Counted from the first letter of the stretch, positions 8,331-16,761 are shown. The stretch is 64,000 bases of DNA from Methanoregula sp. PtaB.Bin085 (GCF_002067035.1 NZ_MVQB01000013.1:62001-126000), one strand, 5' to 3'. Numbers and translations: made by a program. Notes: a model not told the origin generated them from the letters alone.

Positions 8331-9193
8331 GGCCCTTCTCCCGTTATCCGTGCGCCCTCGTTCGCGACGCTGAATGTATACACCCGCCCGTGGGCGGCGA
8401 GGATTTCCCGTGCGTTCTTCCCGTACGCGAACACGCCGTTGCCCAGCATGGTCATGCTGGCAGGGATGCGGCTTTCTGTACATTCCCGGATCACAACACG
8501 GGCTTCCGGTGTCAGGAGCCCGCTCTGCTCCGCGAACCGGAGGGACAACCGGAAGAAATCCGCGGCATCATACGGGCGGGTCGGGGGAAATGCAGCGGCA
8601 ACGCGTTCCATCTGTTCCTGCGAGCCGAGGACGGACGGGGTGGAGATCGGGCCGAACGATACGGCACAGAGTGGTCCGGGGAGATCAAAGAACCGTGAGA
8701 TAGACCCGTCGATGCCCGGCCCGTCCCGGACCACCCGGCCTCCGGCCTGGCAGGCAGCGACATCGCCAAGGCCGGTCCGGTGGATTACTTCCGCTTCGTG
8801 GGCGAGCCGGGCGATATCATGGGGAGTCAGCCCGAGGTTGCATGCCCTGTTTGCTGCCGTGATCGTTGCCAGCAGCGCTGCCGCCGACAGGCCGAATCCC
8901 GCACCGATCGGGAGCGTGCATCCGGTTGTTACTTCAACCGTGACGCCGAGTTTCTCAAGGACATATTCGAGCGGCGGCGAGGAGGTGGAATACTTCACAC
9001 GGTTTCCGGATCCATCGGTCCGGTTCACGATGACTGATGTGGAATCCGCCTGCGTTACTGAAGCAGTGACTCCTTCGCTGATTACGATGCCGGCGCCGAT
9101 ACTTCCCGTAGCAGCGGGTGTCGCTCCGCCGATGCGCCTGAAATACCCGGAAATATGCCCGGGGCAGAATGCAGTAACCGTCCTCGAGTTCAT
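8327..9193 (-). CDS. Pantoate kinase (GHMP family)
   Basis: Pantoate kinase phosphorylates pantoate at C4 with ATP. In archaea this replaces the bacterial pantothenate kinase step and feeds phosphopantothenate synthetase, which is encoded immediately downstream with an ATGA overlap. The 288-residue protein begins TAFCPGHISGYFR and has the GHMP phosphate loop LPIGAGFGLSAAALLA (about residues 95-110). Near the C-terminus it has SMTMLGNGVFAYG, the third GHMP motif. The pairing of these two genes is strong support for the call. The nearest upstream gene is 432 bases away, so the promoter lies in the repeat-bearing gap. Confidence 0.93.
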   Translation of the reverse strand: MNSRTVTAFCPGHISGYFRRIGGATPAATGSIGAGIVISEGVTASVTQADSTSVIVNRTDGSGNRVKYSTSSPPLEYVLEKLGVTVEVTTGCTLPIGAGFGLSAAALLATITAANRACNLGLTPHDIARLAHEAEVIHRTGLGDVAACQAGGRVVRDGPGIDGSISRFFDLPGPLCAVSFGPISTPSVLGSQEQMERVAAAFPPTRPYDAADFFRLSLRFAEQSGLLTPEARVVIRECTESRIPASMTMLGNGVFAYGKNAREILAAHGRVYTFSVANEGARITGEGP

Positions 9194-9625
9194 GGGAAGC
9201 CGTGATATCTGTGTTGTTAGGTATTGCCTGCACTGGCATTAAGAAATTCGGCCCATGAAAATCACGCTCAAAGAAAAACGACGGGGCCTGATACCCCCAA
9301 ACCCCCTTTAGGATAGTTGCCGCCGCCCCCGCGGGAGCGCTCCCGCGGCTGCTTTCAATTACCTTTCCGGTAATCTGCTCTGGCCCCGTCGTGCCTCGGA
9401 GAGGCCATGAGGCGGGGAGCCTTCATAATAATTCAGATTTCATATGATTTTCATCATTCTGGTATGAACTTCTGTTCATGTTCGTTTCTCCAGAGTAAAA
9501 ATTCAGGACCGATCGGATGCCCGTGACAGCATTCCGCAGCGTCTCCCGCCAGTGAACATACCTGCCTGAAGTGGTAAAGGAAAGTTGAGTCCCGTCGACA
9601 GTTCTTCGCAGGGAACCTTCGGGCT
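9194..9625. other. Gene-free gap with a hairpin-rich repeat element
   Basis: No credible reading frame lies here. The part near 9200-9240 should hold the pantoate kinase promoter. The middle is the dispersed element at 9279-9391. The rest (9400-9620) is AT-richer and includes ATGAACTTCTGTTCATG (9464-9480), a near-palindrome. Nothing else was recognised. Confidence 0.6.
9279..9391. repeat. Dispersed intergenic element, copy A
   Basis: The element is closed by perfect 10-base inverted ends, CGACGGGGCC (9279-9288) and GGCCCCGTCG (9382-9391). Inside, a GGGGCC-TGAT-ACCCCC hairpin is followed by a C-run, GCCGCCGCC and a second hairpin, CCGCGGGAGCGCTCCCGCGG. It ends in CAATTAC, then CTGCTCTG. The same order of parts recurs at 15274-15360 and, reversed and longer, at 26956-27165. 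Confidence 0.7.
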
Positions 9626-10753
9626 CTACAGAACGCCGCCGTGCTCCCTGTCCTGCTGGAGATCGCGGAGGATGCGCCGGATGTGGCCGATATTGATGGT
9701 CCGTGTTGTCAGGATGCAGAGATGGTTCTCACGATACGGTGCGATGATGACATTTCCCTCCGGGATCTGGAGCGTCATGTGGACAAACGAACCCCAGTCC
9801 AGGTGCGGCGTGATCTTCCTGGTGGTCGCAAGCATCGTGCGCGCAATTTTCAGGAGAGGCTCGATCTCGACGTCCCCCATGAGAAGGATATTCCGATCTT
9901 CGTTGAATACTGAAATGGCAACGATTCCATTGAGTTTCTTGATCTGACCGATGATCCTGATATCCGGGTCCTCAAGGATGGCCGGCTGCGGAACGAAGAC
10001 CCGATCCTTTGCGGCGGTCACAGGTTTTACCGGGACCGCTGCTGCGGGTTTTACCGGAATAGCAGCGGCCGGCATGACGGGCACGGCAGCTTCCGGTTTT
10101 GCGGGTGCGGGAGATGCCGGCCTCACGATCATGGCAGGTTCCGGCTGGACCGGGGCAGCTGCTGCCGGCATTGCAGGTTTTGCCGATCCGGTCATAGCGG
10201 ATCGTTCCGGAGCGGAATACTCCGGCTGTGCAGGTGTGGCAGGTTCCGGCTGCGGGGGGGTATATGAGACCTGCTTGACCGGTGCCGCAGCCATAGGGGA
10301 CTCCCCTGGAGGCTCCGTACGCATTGGCCGCGACGCCGGTTGCACGAGCCGGTGGATTGCAGACGCATCCCCCACTCCAATGGTATCCTCCTCTTCAGCA
10401 CGGGCCGGTACTGTCACAACCTTCTCTGCTGCACTCCCTTCATCCGCCATCGACTCGTCTATGTTGCAGACCTTCAGGGCCTGGGCAAACTCTTCTGGGG
10501 TATATTTGCACAGGTTGAACTCGATGGTGGGGTGGGAATTGAAATAATCCAGGGCCCCGTGTCCATGGAGCTCGATCCGGCCGTGTTTGAAATAATAGAC
10601 AAGCGGCTTTCCTTTCTTGATCAGGATGAAGCCTTCACCGTCCTGGATGACCACACGGACCACGCCGATGAACCTGATGGTATGGGTAAAGATCCACTGC
10701 GGCGGCGCCTGCATCCAGCCAATGCTCTTTCCTTCGGGTAACTTGTCTATCAT
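9626..10753 (-). CDS. Two-domain protein: N-terminal PATAN-like domain, Pro/Ala linker, C-terminal roadblock/LC7 domain
   Basis: The 375-residue protein has a compact N-terminal domain (about 10-100; GFILIKKGKPLVYYFKHGRIELHG then ALDYF; quoted in part) that resembles PATAN/DUF4388-type or DUF2226-type domains by eye. A low-complexity linker (about 105-260) rich in Pro, Ala and Val holds repeats such as PAAAxPVKP. The C-terminal part (about 264-368) looks like a roadblock/LC7 fold: IGQIKKLNGIVAISVFNEDR, then ILLMGDVEIE and CILTTRTINIGHIRRIL. It overlaps the upstream roadblock gene by ATGA. Roadblock proteins commonly regulate small GTPases, so a signalling or polarity role is possible but not shown. 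Confidence 0.7.
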   Translation of the reverse strand: MIDKLPEGKSIGWMQAPPQWIFTHTIRFIGVVRVVIQDGEGFILIKKGKPLVYYFKHGRIELHGHGALDYFNSHPTIEFNLCKYTPEEFAQALKVCNIDESMADEGSAAEKVVTVPARAEEEDTIGVGDASAIHRLVQPASRPMRTEPPGESPMAAAPVKQVSYTPPQPEPATPAQPEYSAPERSAMTGSAKPAMPAAAAPVQPEPAMIVRPASPAPAKPEAAVPVMPAAAIPVKPAAAVPVKPVTAAKDRVFVPQPAILEDPDIRIIGQIKKLNGIVAISVFNEDRNILLMGDVEIEPLLKIARTMLATTRKITPHLDWGSFVHMTLQIPEGNVIIAPYRENHLCILTTRTINIGHIRRILRDLQQDREHGGVL

Positions 10754-11097
10754 AACAGGGAAATGATCGCGTCCTGGTTCTTCTTCATCTCGTACGTTAT
10801 CTGCCCGATATTTGCTGTATTCTTTGCGATGATCACAAGGTAAAACTCTTCCATTACCGGTCCGAGGATGAGGAACGATTCAGAGAACTCCACAAAGACC
10901 ATGGAGAGAGGTGCGTTCCCGAACTGGGTTGCGGTTTTCCGGGAATCCAGCATGATCGTCGCAATGGCATCCTGGAGATCCTGCCTGATCGTGATCCCGG
11001 ACTTCATGCTCTCTATGATCTCCCCGTTCTCCTGGACTACGAGGGCTGCCTGCACGTCATTCAGAATAAGGAATTTGTTCAGGATCTGTTTGAGCAT
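10750..11097 (-). CDS. Roadblock/LC7 domain protein (MglB-like)
   Basis: The 115-residue protein is a single roadblock/LC7 domain: an N-terminal helix LKQILNKFL, strand VQAALVVQENGEIIES, a middle helix, strand LSMVFVEFSESFLILGPV, and a final strand and helix FYLVIIAKNTANIGQITYEM. Such domains dimerise and serve as regulators of small GTPases in bacteria and of other signalling proteins in archaea. No GTPase gene is nearby, so the partner is unknown. It lies between a HAMP membrane protein upstream (110-base gap) and a roadblock-ended protein downstream (ATGA overlap). Confidence 0.8.
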   Translation of the reverse strand: MLKQILNKFLILNDVQAALVVQENGEIIESMKSGITIRQDLQDAIATIMLDSRKTATQFGNAPLSMVFVEFSESFLILGPVMEEFYLVIIAKNTANIGQITYEMKKNQDAIISLL

Positions 11098-11207
11098 GGG
11101 AGTTCCTCTTCTTTCCGGGTCCCTGCATTCATGGTGGTTCCATCGGTTCTGTGGCTCTCTTTTCCGGTATAATATACCGGATCGGCGTTTTTTATCCGCA
11201 GGAGCGG

Positions 11208-11636
11208 TTATTCATTGTCTTCTTTTGACAGGGTATCCAGGATCCGGTAGGTGTTGATCATGCGGTTGAACGCGGTCTGGAGCTCCCCGATCTCATCGTT
11301 GCTGAGCAGCTCGATCTCGGGATCCTTGAGCTCGCCGGTACTCATGCTGGTGGCGATCTTCGAGAGTTTTACGATCGGGTTCGTGATGCTGCTTGCAAGG
11401 AAGAAACTCCACATCACGACAACCGAGAGGGTGATGAGCGTGATGATGAAGATGCTGTTTGTCAGGCCGATATTGCTGATGATGCTGTTCTGGTCGCCCA
11501 TCATGACAATACCCAGCAGGATCATGGGTATGGTCGCGACAAAGAGCATGCTCACCATCAGCTTGTAAAAGATGGGAATCGGGATACTGAATCCCCCGGG
11601 CGCAGGTTTGGGATCCGATTTTTTCATGGCGGTCAT
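11208..11636 (-). CDS. Two-helix membrane protein ending in a HAMP domain
   Basis: The 142-residue protein has two hydrophobic helices (about 24-47 and 61-83) joined by a short outer loop of about 12 residues. A HAMP domain follows (about 82-135; SSITNPIVKLSKIATSMSTG and DEIGELQTAFNRM). There is no kinase, cyclase or MCP output domain after HAMP and no ligand-binding outer domain. It therefore looks like a signal relay that works through a partner, plausibly one of the two roadblock proteins encoded downstream. A TATA-like stretch (TTTTTATATGG, reverse strand near 11663) and a second one closer in precede the start. Confidence 0.78.
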   Translation of the reverse strand: MTAMKKSDPKPAPGGFSIPIPIFYKLMVSMLFVATIPMILLGIVMMGDQNSIISNIGLTNSIFIITLITLSVVVMWSFFLASSITNPIVKLSKIATSMSTGELKDPEIELLSNDEIGELQTAFNRMINTYRILDTLSKEDNE

Positions 11637-11769
11637 ACATCAGTATATACTTAAACTCCATATAAAAATATCCAAAAAACCAATCCGGAACCTGCCAATA
11701 CGAGTGCTATTATAAAAAAAAAGGGTGCCGGTGACTGCAATCGCGCAGAGCAGCCACATGCAGGGGTAT

Positions 11770-12918
11770 TTATATCAGATTCGGTAAATCCTTCCAGAAT
11801 TCGTGGGCGATCGCGTCCTTCGATCCCTTCAATGTCGTCTTTTTCCTTCCTGCAAGGAGGACATACTCACCGTCCCTGCTGCCCATGGTCGCGGGTGTGT
11901 TCGTCAGGACTGCTGTTACGCCCTTCCGGAGCATTGCCCGTGCCTGCACTTCCGTATCCGTTCCGATCTTGAACGCGACGGTCACCGGCGCAAAGTCGCG
12001 GATGACTTCATCCAGAAGTTTCGGCAGAGGAGAAAGTTCGAGGGAAGTCTTCTTCCCGCTGGGTATCTTTCCCGGATACTTTTTTGGTGCAAAATCGGAG
12101 ATGGCTGCAGCGCTGATGTAGATATCGGCTCCATCCTTTGAAAAACAACGACGAACTGCCTTGCGCATATCCGCAGCCGATTCCGCGAATATGTTTGTGA
12201 TGCACGGGAAGGTATCACGATGGACAACGGTAACTTCGGCGCCCAGCCGGAACGCCTCGAGAGCAAGTGCCCGCCCTATCAGGCCGGTTGACCGGGTTGT
12301 CAGTACCCGTACGTCATCCACGGGTTCGCGGCATGGACCGCTCGTGATGATCACCCGTTTCCCTTTCAGGGCCGTGCCAAGGATCATCCGCTCGCACCAG
12401 AGCACGATCGTTTCGTTGTCCGCGATCTTTGCCTTTCCCTCTTCGATCCGTGGGTCGACAACTCCGACACCCCATGCACGGAGGCATTCCAGGTTGCCGC
12501 GGACCGCGGGGTGGCGGTACATGCTGTGGTGCATTGCCGGGACGACCAGGACCGGCATTCCGCTCCCGAGCGCTGTTGTTGCAAAGGTCGTAACAGGGGT
12601 ATCGTCGATGCCGCAGGCAATCTTGCTGATGGTGTTTGCCGTGCAGGGGGCGATGAGGAGCAGGTCAGCGGATCCCCCGTCACCGCAGTACGTCACATGC
12701 TCAACCATACCGGAGATGCGGGTGATGGCAGGCCTCCCGCTGGCATAGGTCAGGGAATCCGGCGAGATTATGCCGGCTGCCGCTTCGCTCATCACAACCT
12801 GGACCGTTGCGCCGCACCGCCGCAGGGAGTGGATCAGCCTGACGATCTCGACCGCAGCGATGCTTCCCGTGACGCCGACAACGATTTGTTTCCCGGCAAG
12901 GGTCTGAACATCTGTCAT
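11770..12918 (-). CDS. coaBC: Bifunctional phosphopantothenoylcysteine decarboxylase/phosphopantothenate-cysteine ligase
   Basis: CoaBC adds cysteine to 4'-phosphopantothenate and decarboxylates the product to 4'-phosphopantetheine. The start at 12918 gives 382 residues and overlaps the stop of taw2 by ATGA; the frame extending to 12948 is overlap. The N-terminal flavin-binding CoaC half has VGVTGSIAA (about 15-23), the APCTANTISKIACGI region with the Asn of the active site and the VVPAMHHSMY loop. The CoaB half begins near KRVIITSGPCREPVDDVR and carries ISAAAISDFAP. With the two genes at 7599-9193 the window codes most of archaeal CoA synthesis from pantoate. Confidence 0.94.
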   Translation of the reverse strand: MTDVQTLAGKQIVVGVTGSIAAVEIVRLIHSLRRCGATVQVVMSEAAAGIISPDSLTYASGRPAITRISGMVEHVTYCGDGGSADLLLIAPCTANTISKIACGIDDTPVTTFATTALGSGMPVLVVPAMHHSMYRHPAVRGNLECLRAWGVGVVDPRIEEGKAKIADNETIVLWCERMILGTALKGKRVIITSGPCREPVDDVRVLTTRSTGLIGRALALEAFRLGAEVTVVHRDTFPCITNIFAESAADMRKAVRRCFSKDGADIYISAAAISDFAPKKYPGKIPSGKKTSLELSPLPKLLDEVIRDFAPVTVAFKIGTDTEVQARAMLRKGVTAVLTNTPATMGSRDGEYVLLAGRKKTTLKGSKDAIAHEFWKDLPNLI

Positions 12919-13793
12919 GCGAGATACACATCCTGGACCATATGCCATGCATGCGGCCGGTATTTCTTAACCTTATGTACATGGATGGTGGCAGAAAAAC
13001 CTGCGCCCTCCACGTATTGCCTGATCTTCTCATCCGCCGGCCCGATACTGTGGACATGAATGATGCTTCCCGGTGCTGCATGCTGCAGGGCATCCGGAAG
13101 CATGGACACGGCGTCGAAGTGTCCCATGACGATACGGTCGTAGATGCCGGACAGCAGAGTGCGGGAATCCCCAAGAGCAGGGATTATCCGGCCGGTAAGG
13201 TCGTTCGCACGGATGGATTTGTTCAGGTATTCAAAAGCAGCGGGATTGATCTCCATGGCATGGACAGATGCTCCTGCACCGGCAAGCGGGATGGAGAAGT
13301 ACCCGATACCGGCGAACATGTCTGCAACCCGTTCGGTACGGGAATTCTTCCGGACCATCCGGGCAATCCGGGCCTTCTCTTCCCGGTTACCCATCGAGAA
13401 CATCACTTTCTCCGGATCAAGGATGAACACGTATCCCCCTTCCCTGTGGCAGACCTCGCCGCCCTTCCCCCAGACCAGTCGTGTCTCGGGCGTCCGCGTG
13501 ATATCGTTCAGGGACCGTATCCACAGGACCCCCCGGGGATGACGGAAACCGGTGATTGCGCTGATATCGTCCGCGGTTGGTTCCCTGCCATGGAGAACGG
13601 CGATGTCGCCGACCATGTAATACCCCCGCCCGCGGTACCGGGCCCGTTCGGGGATCTCGCGGTCACAGGGTTCACCGTCGATGACGGGGACCCAGAGGAT
13701 ATCGCCCTCGCGGAACGGGTCCCGTGTACGGTCAACCCAGCCGGCATCATGGAGTCTGCCGGTATTTTCCGGTCGTACTGCCCGTACCCGCAT
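12915..13793 (-). CDS. taw2: tRNA(Phe) 4-demethylwyosine aminocarboxypropyltransferase (TYW2/Taw2 type)
   Basis: Taw2 moves the 3-amino-3-carboxypropyl group of S-adenosylmethionine to 4-demethylwyosine at G37 of tRNA-Phe. The 292-residue protein has the Trm5/Tyw2 class fold with SAM motif VADMFAGIGYFSIPLAG (about 165-181) and the following acidic strand HAMEINPAAFEYL. Trm5 methylases have an N-[LP]-P motif after motif IV; here the place reads IVMGHF, as in the MGY/MGH form of Tyw2, which favours Taw2. The C-terminal YRPHAWHMVQDVYLA also fits Tyw2. It sits three bases after nmd3 and overlaps coaBC. Trm5-type methylation remains the alternative. Confidence 0.8.
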   Translation of the reverse strand: MRVRAVRPENTGRLHDAGWVDRTRDPFREGDILWVPVIDGEPCDREIPERARYRGRGYYMVGDIAVLHGREPTADDISAITGFRHPRGVLWIRSLNDITRTPETRLVWGKGGEVCHREGGYVFILDPEKVMFSMGNREEKARIARMVRKNSRTERVADMFAGIGYFSIPLAGAGASVHAMEINPAAFEYLNKSIRANDLTGRIIPALGDSRTLLSGIYDRIVMGHFDAVSMLPDALQHAAPGSIIHVHSIGPADEKIRQYVEGAGFSATIHVHKVKKYRPHAWHMVQDVYLA

Positions 13794-13796
13794 ATC

Positions 13797-14843
13797 CTAC
13801 CTGACAAAGATTATCTGGTCATCGTCCCGCAGGATGCGGATGGAGTCTCCAGCTTTCATCGTGGTCCACTTCAATTGCGGGTATTCGCGGGTGCGGTTCG
13901 TTGCCGGGTCGAGTATCCCCATGTTCTTCCCGTCTGCAAAGACGATAAGCGCCGGTTCAGCATTCCGCGAGTTGCCGATAAGCTTAGCGATATCGTCCAT
14001 CCGGATCGAGCGGGCCGTGCCGTCCGTCAGATCGATAACCTGGAGATGGCGGGACTCAACAGACTGTACCTCGAAGTACCGTTTCCCGGCCCTGACAACG
14101 TCGTTCTTCTGGTAGCGGGGGAGCCGGACGGAATAGGTGATCCGGAAGAGCTGCCTGCCGTTCTTTTCGCCGACAAGTTTCGGGTGGGTGGTGTACCTCC
14201 CCCCGAGGCGTGCGACAATCCCCTGCGCGATCAGCAGGCCGATATGCTGGGACCCGATGACGATATCGAGACCGTCGTGGATCTCGTTCATGTCTGCAAT
14301 AAAGGAGAGGCGCTCACCCCCGGCCTGCAGCGTGTCCTCGATCTGCTGGGCAACGGATGCAGCGATATGTATCTCGTATGTGCTGGGGCTGCGGCCTTCT
14401 GCCCTGATCTGCACGACACCCTCGTGGTAGCTGCCGCTGATGCGGTTACACCGGTCGCACTGCTCCTTTTGCCAGCGGATCTCAACGGTGCAGGTTCCTT
14501 CGACGGGCTTGTTGTACAGGATTCCACGGATGATGAGTGAAGCCCGCGAACGGTTCGGTGAAATGTCCCGGACCGATACTTCGATGACGGGTTTTTTCAC
14601 GTCCTTGTGGAAATGCACCGCAGATCTCGCCACTTCGGGTGCGAGATCCTCCCGTTCCGCTGCCGAGTCCGTCCAGGTGTTCACAACCTTAATCGCACCG
14701 CAGCTGGGGCAGTTGGTACTCGCGACACGGCTGTCACAGGTGAACCACGGAGTGCTGCCGATCCTGCACTGGCTGCAGAGGCCTCCGCTCTCCGACAGTT
14801 TGCCGCATTTCGGGCAGAAACCGCCCCTGATATCCCTTTTCAT
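13797..14843 (-). CDS. NMD3-family protein
   Basis: The 348-residue protein is the archaeal counterpart of eukaryotic NMD3, the adaptor bound to the large ribosomal subunit during late assembly. Two pairs of zinc ligands open it: CPKCG...GLCSQC (about residues 10-26) and CDSR...NCPSCG (about 37-49). Middle and C-terminal OB- and SH3-like beta regions follow. Archaea have no nucleus, so the role is likely in subunit maturation or anti-association; this is inferred from the family. Its ATG overlaps the stop of the DUF424 gene by four bases, placing it second in a four-gene translation-linked operon. Confidence 0.9.
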   Translation of the reverse strand: MKRDIRGGFCPKCGKLSESGGLCSQCRIGSTPWFTCDSRVASTNCPSCGAIKVVNTWTDSAAEREDLAPEVARSAVHFHKDVKKPVIEVSVRDISPNRSRASLIIRGILYNKPVEGTCTVEIRWQKEQCDRCNRISGSYHEGVVQIRAEGRSPSTYEIHIAASVAQQIEDTLQAGGERLSFIADMNEIHDGLDIVIGSQHIGLLIAQGIVARLGGRYTTHPKLVGEKNGRQLFRITYSVRLPRYQKNDVVRAGKRYFEVQSVESRHLQVIDLTDGTARSIRMDDIAKLIGNSRNAEPALIVFADGKNMGILDPATNRTREYPQLKWTTMKAGDSIRILRDDDQIIFVR

Positions 14844-15133
14844 AACCGGTAGATCTGGGCGTGGGGGACTTTTCCGATCATCATGCAGCCGGATTTCGTG
14901 ATCAGGCCCATGCCGATTGCAACAGCAACCGAGCGTTCTCCGATGAGGTTGATATTGCCGGCTTTCTTCAATGCTTCCCTGACTTCGTCCTCCGTTGCAG
15001 GGGTAGTGCCATAAAAGGTGTCGGTGATGGTGAGCGATAGCATGTCATGGCGGATCGTTGTATTCAGCAGTTCACGGTCACAGACAGCAACTACGTCACC
15101 CATCTCCCGCGAGCGGTGGATCTTCATCAACAT
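14840..15133 (-). CDS. DUF424 family protein
   Basis: This 97-residue archaeal protein matches the DUF424 family: it starts MKIHRSREMGDVVAVCD and has a conserved C-terminal part, INLIGERSVAVAIGMGLI. Its function is not established. In many euryarchaea it neighbours translation genes such as nmd3, and the arrangement here agrees. The ATG at 15127 (two codons later) is an equally possible start; no clear ribosome site separates the two. It is the first gene of the operon that runs to coaBC. Confidence 0.88.
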   Translation of the reverse strand: MLMKIHRSREMGDVVAVCDRELLNTTIRHDMLSLTITDTFYGTTPATEDEVREALKKAGNINLIGERSVAVAIGMGLITKSGCMMIGKVPHAQIYRL

Positions 15134-15597
15134 TGTGTACGCATTGGCGGGTGTGGATAAAAAAGGTGAGTTTGCCGGAAAGAATTCCCAGATTGGTTGA
15201 AAAAAAATTGTTCGCCTAATTCAAGGAATTGAGGGATTTCATATTCAGAGATTCAAAGAGCATTATTATCAGTATTATGATGGGGGCTGATGCCCCCATA
15301 CCCCCGGTTGTGATAAACGGACGCCGCCCCCCCGCGGGGACCTCAATTACTGTACATAATCTTTGGAAGCAATCTGTATGTTCTTTTAGTGATGTTCCCG
15401 TTCTGCCATTATAGCGCTTTGGTTTCGATAATACATATTGTCTGTATACCTCAATGAAGGGCTGTAAAGGTAATGCAGAGAAATCGCAATGCGCCCCCGC
15501 CCCCTGCGGGGGCAGGGCTGGCGCAAGGGGGATTATATTTTTCACAGTTGGTGGGATTTTCGTTGTAATTTTCAGTTTTTATAGAAAAACTGTTCCC
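15134..15597. other. Gene-free gap with repeat copy B and GC-rich hairpins
   Basis: The 109-codon reverse frame across this gap has no family likeness and follows the repeats, so it is not called. The gap holds the dispersed element copy B (15274-15360). A second GC-rich hairpin, CGCCCCCTGCGGGGGC at about 15499-15514, lies just before the TatD-type gene's 3' end and could end transcription coming from the right. Confidence 0.6.
15274..15360. repeat. Dispersed intergenic element, copy B
   Basis: The ends are ATTATG (15274-15279) and CATAAT (15355-15360), which are inverted copies. Inside are the hairpin GGGGGC-TGAT-GCCCCC, then ATACCCCC, a spacer of 14 bases, GCCGCC, a C-run with CCGCGGGG, and CAATTAC. 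The order of parts is the same as in copy A at 9279, but the sequence between the conserved parts differs. Confidence 0.7.
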
Positions 15598-16428
15598 TTA
15601 CTTCAGCTCCACGGTCACCCCATACACCCTCTCAACGGTATCCTTGTGGATAAAGTAACAGTCTTCGATAGTCATGACTCCGGCAGCGACAAGCCGGCCC
15701 GTATACTTCGGAACCGATTTCGGGCCGGTGACCGCACCGGGCCGGGAGTTCTCGTCCATGTAATCGCTCTCCATGGTGAAACGCCGGCGTTCACGTACCA
15801 TCTGCGGGACGGCATCGTGTTTCGCGATAAGCGACGGGTGCAGGGGTGTGTCGGGGGATGCGTAATGCTTCACAACCCGCTCAACCGGCATCCGCGCTGC
15901 CGCAGCCATCGTTACGACATCGTCGCACGGGCCGCTCTCGGCATGGATCTGCAGGGCGCAGCCGCATTCAGCGGACAGCCGGAGCGCGTGGGAAAGGACA
16001 TCGTTCGATGCATCAAGCATTTCCGGGCTCACATCATAGTGGGGCCGGCCGCTCTTGAGCGCAACCGCTTTCCCTTCGCGTACATAGCTGGCAGCGCAGT
16101 CGAGCCCGGCCATCATCAAGCCTGCTGCCTCGTCAACAGGCATCCGTTCCGCCAGCCGGTTCATCTCCGCAGGGTGCACTCCCAGGACTGTAAAGACTGT
16201 CAGGCCGGTACTGCGGATCATCTCCGCAATACGGAGCGTCTCGTCAAAGACCTCCCCGTAATCTGTGCCGGCCGATACATCCACACCCAGCGTCCATGAC
16301 GGCAGGGATACAAGGAACAGGTGCGTCCCCCCTGCGCGGAGGAAATCCTTTGCAGCCTCCAGTCCCCGTCCGCCCCTTGGGTTGAAATGGATGTGGTCGT
16401 CAGTGACGGGATATTCCGGGGATTTCAT
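15598..16428 (-). CDS. TatD-like metal-dependent hydrolase (COG1099 type)
   Basis: The start at 16428 (MKSPEYPVTDDHIHFNP) gives 276 residues. The DDHIHFNPRG segment near the N-terminus is the first metal-binding motif of TatD-like TIM barrels. Later metal-ligand places include TVLGVHPAE, LQIHAESG and the acidic FTMESDYMDENSRPGA. It lacks the exact spacing of bacterial TatD and fits the archaeal COG1099 branch. The substrate is unknown. Its start lies 29 bases inside the end of the mptD gene, so it is the last gene of the rfcS-mcm-mptD operon. Confidence 0.82.
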   Translation of the reverse strand: MKSPEYPVTDDHIHFNPRGGRGLEAAKDFLRAGGTHLFLVSLPSWTLGVDVSAGTDYGEVFDETLRIAEMIRSTGLTVFTVLGVHPAEMNRLAERMPVDEAAGLMMAGLDCAASYVREGKAVALKSGRPHYDVSPEMLDASNDVLSHALRLSAECGCALQIHAESGPCDDVVTMAAAARMPVERVVKHYASPDTPLHPSLIAKHDAVPQMVRERRRFTMESDYMDENSRPGAVTGPKSVPKYTGRLVAAGVMTIEDCYFIHKDTVERVYGVTVELK

Positions 16429-16753
16429 TGCATTCCACAACCTGCATGAACGGGTATCCCTTGTCAGGGGCAAGGCGGGCCCGGCAATAGGAGAATCCCA
16501 CGCGGGTGACGATCTCGACATCGAACATCAGGCCGGAGAGCTCGCTGTACCCGAACCGGTTTTCCGCCATGAGGCTGCGGTCAAGCCTCACAGATATCTC
16601 TTCGACGAATGGCTGAAGGATTACGGCTTTCTCGATCGCAGCCTCAACGCTTGCGGCCGATTCCTTCGAAACGGGTGTGCCAACCCACTGGTGGTAGAGC
16701 GCGCCGAGTTTGATTCCCGCCTCGAAGACTGCCTGTTCACAATCGTTTTTCAT
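16400..16753 (-). CDS. mptD: Archaeal dihydroneopterin aldolase
   Basis: MptD cleaves 7,8-dihydroneopterin to 6-hydroxymethyl-7,8-dihydropterin plus glycolaldehyde, a step towards tetrahydromethanopterin, the C1 carrier of methanogenesis. The protein matches the small archaeal DUF372 family, with FEAGIKLGALYHQWVGTPVS (residues about 10-29 of the shorter form) as its hallmark. The ATG at 16753 is chosen since GAGG stands six bases before it. The in-frame ATG at 16765 overlaps the mcm stop by ATGA but has no ribosome site. The product has 117 residues, normal for the family. Confidence 0.9.
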   Translation of the reverse strand: MKNDCEQAVFEAGIKLGALYHQWVGTPVSKESAASVEAAIEKAVILQPFVEEISVRLDRSLMAENRFGYSELSGLMFDVEIVTRVGFSYCRARLAPDKGYPFMQVVECNEIPGISRH

Positions 16754-16761
16754 GGTATTCC

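Noticed and set aside
7659-9242. A 527-codon forward frame antisense to the CoA genes
   Set aside because: It lies opposite pantoate kinase and phosphopantothenate synthetase, both with clear family motifs, and its translation has no recognisable domain. High GC makes long antisense frames common here.
12942-14540. A 532-codon forward frame antisense to taw2 and nmd3
   Set aside because: It has no family likeness and the reverse strand carries two genes with zinc and SAM motifs and tight operon spacing.
15216-15545. A 109-codon reverse frame in the gap before the TatD-like gene
   Set aside because: It runs through the dispersed repeat and GC-rich hairpins, so its composition comes from the repeat and not from coding selection.
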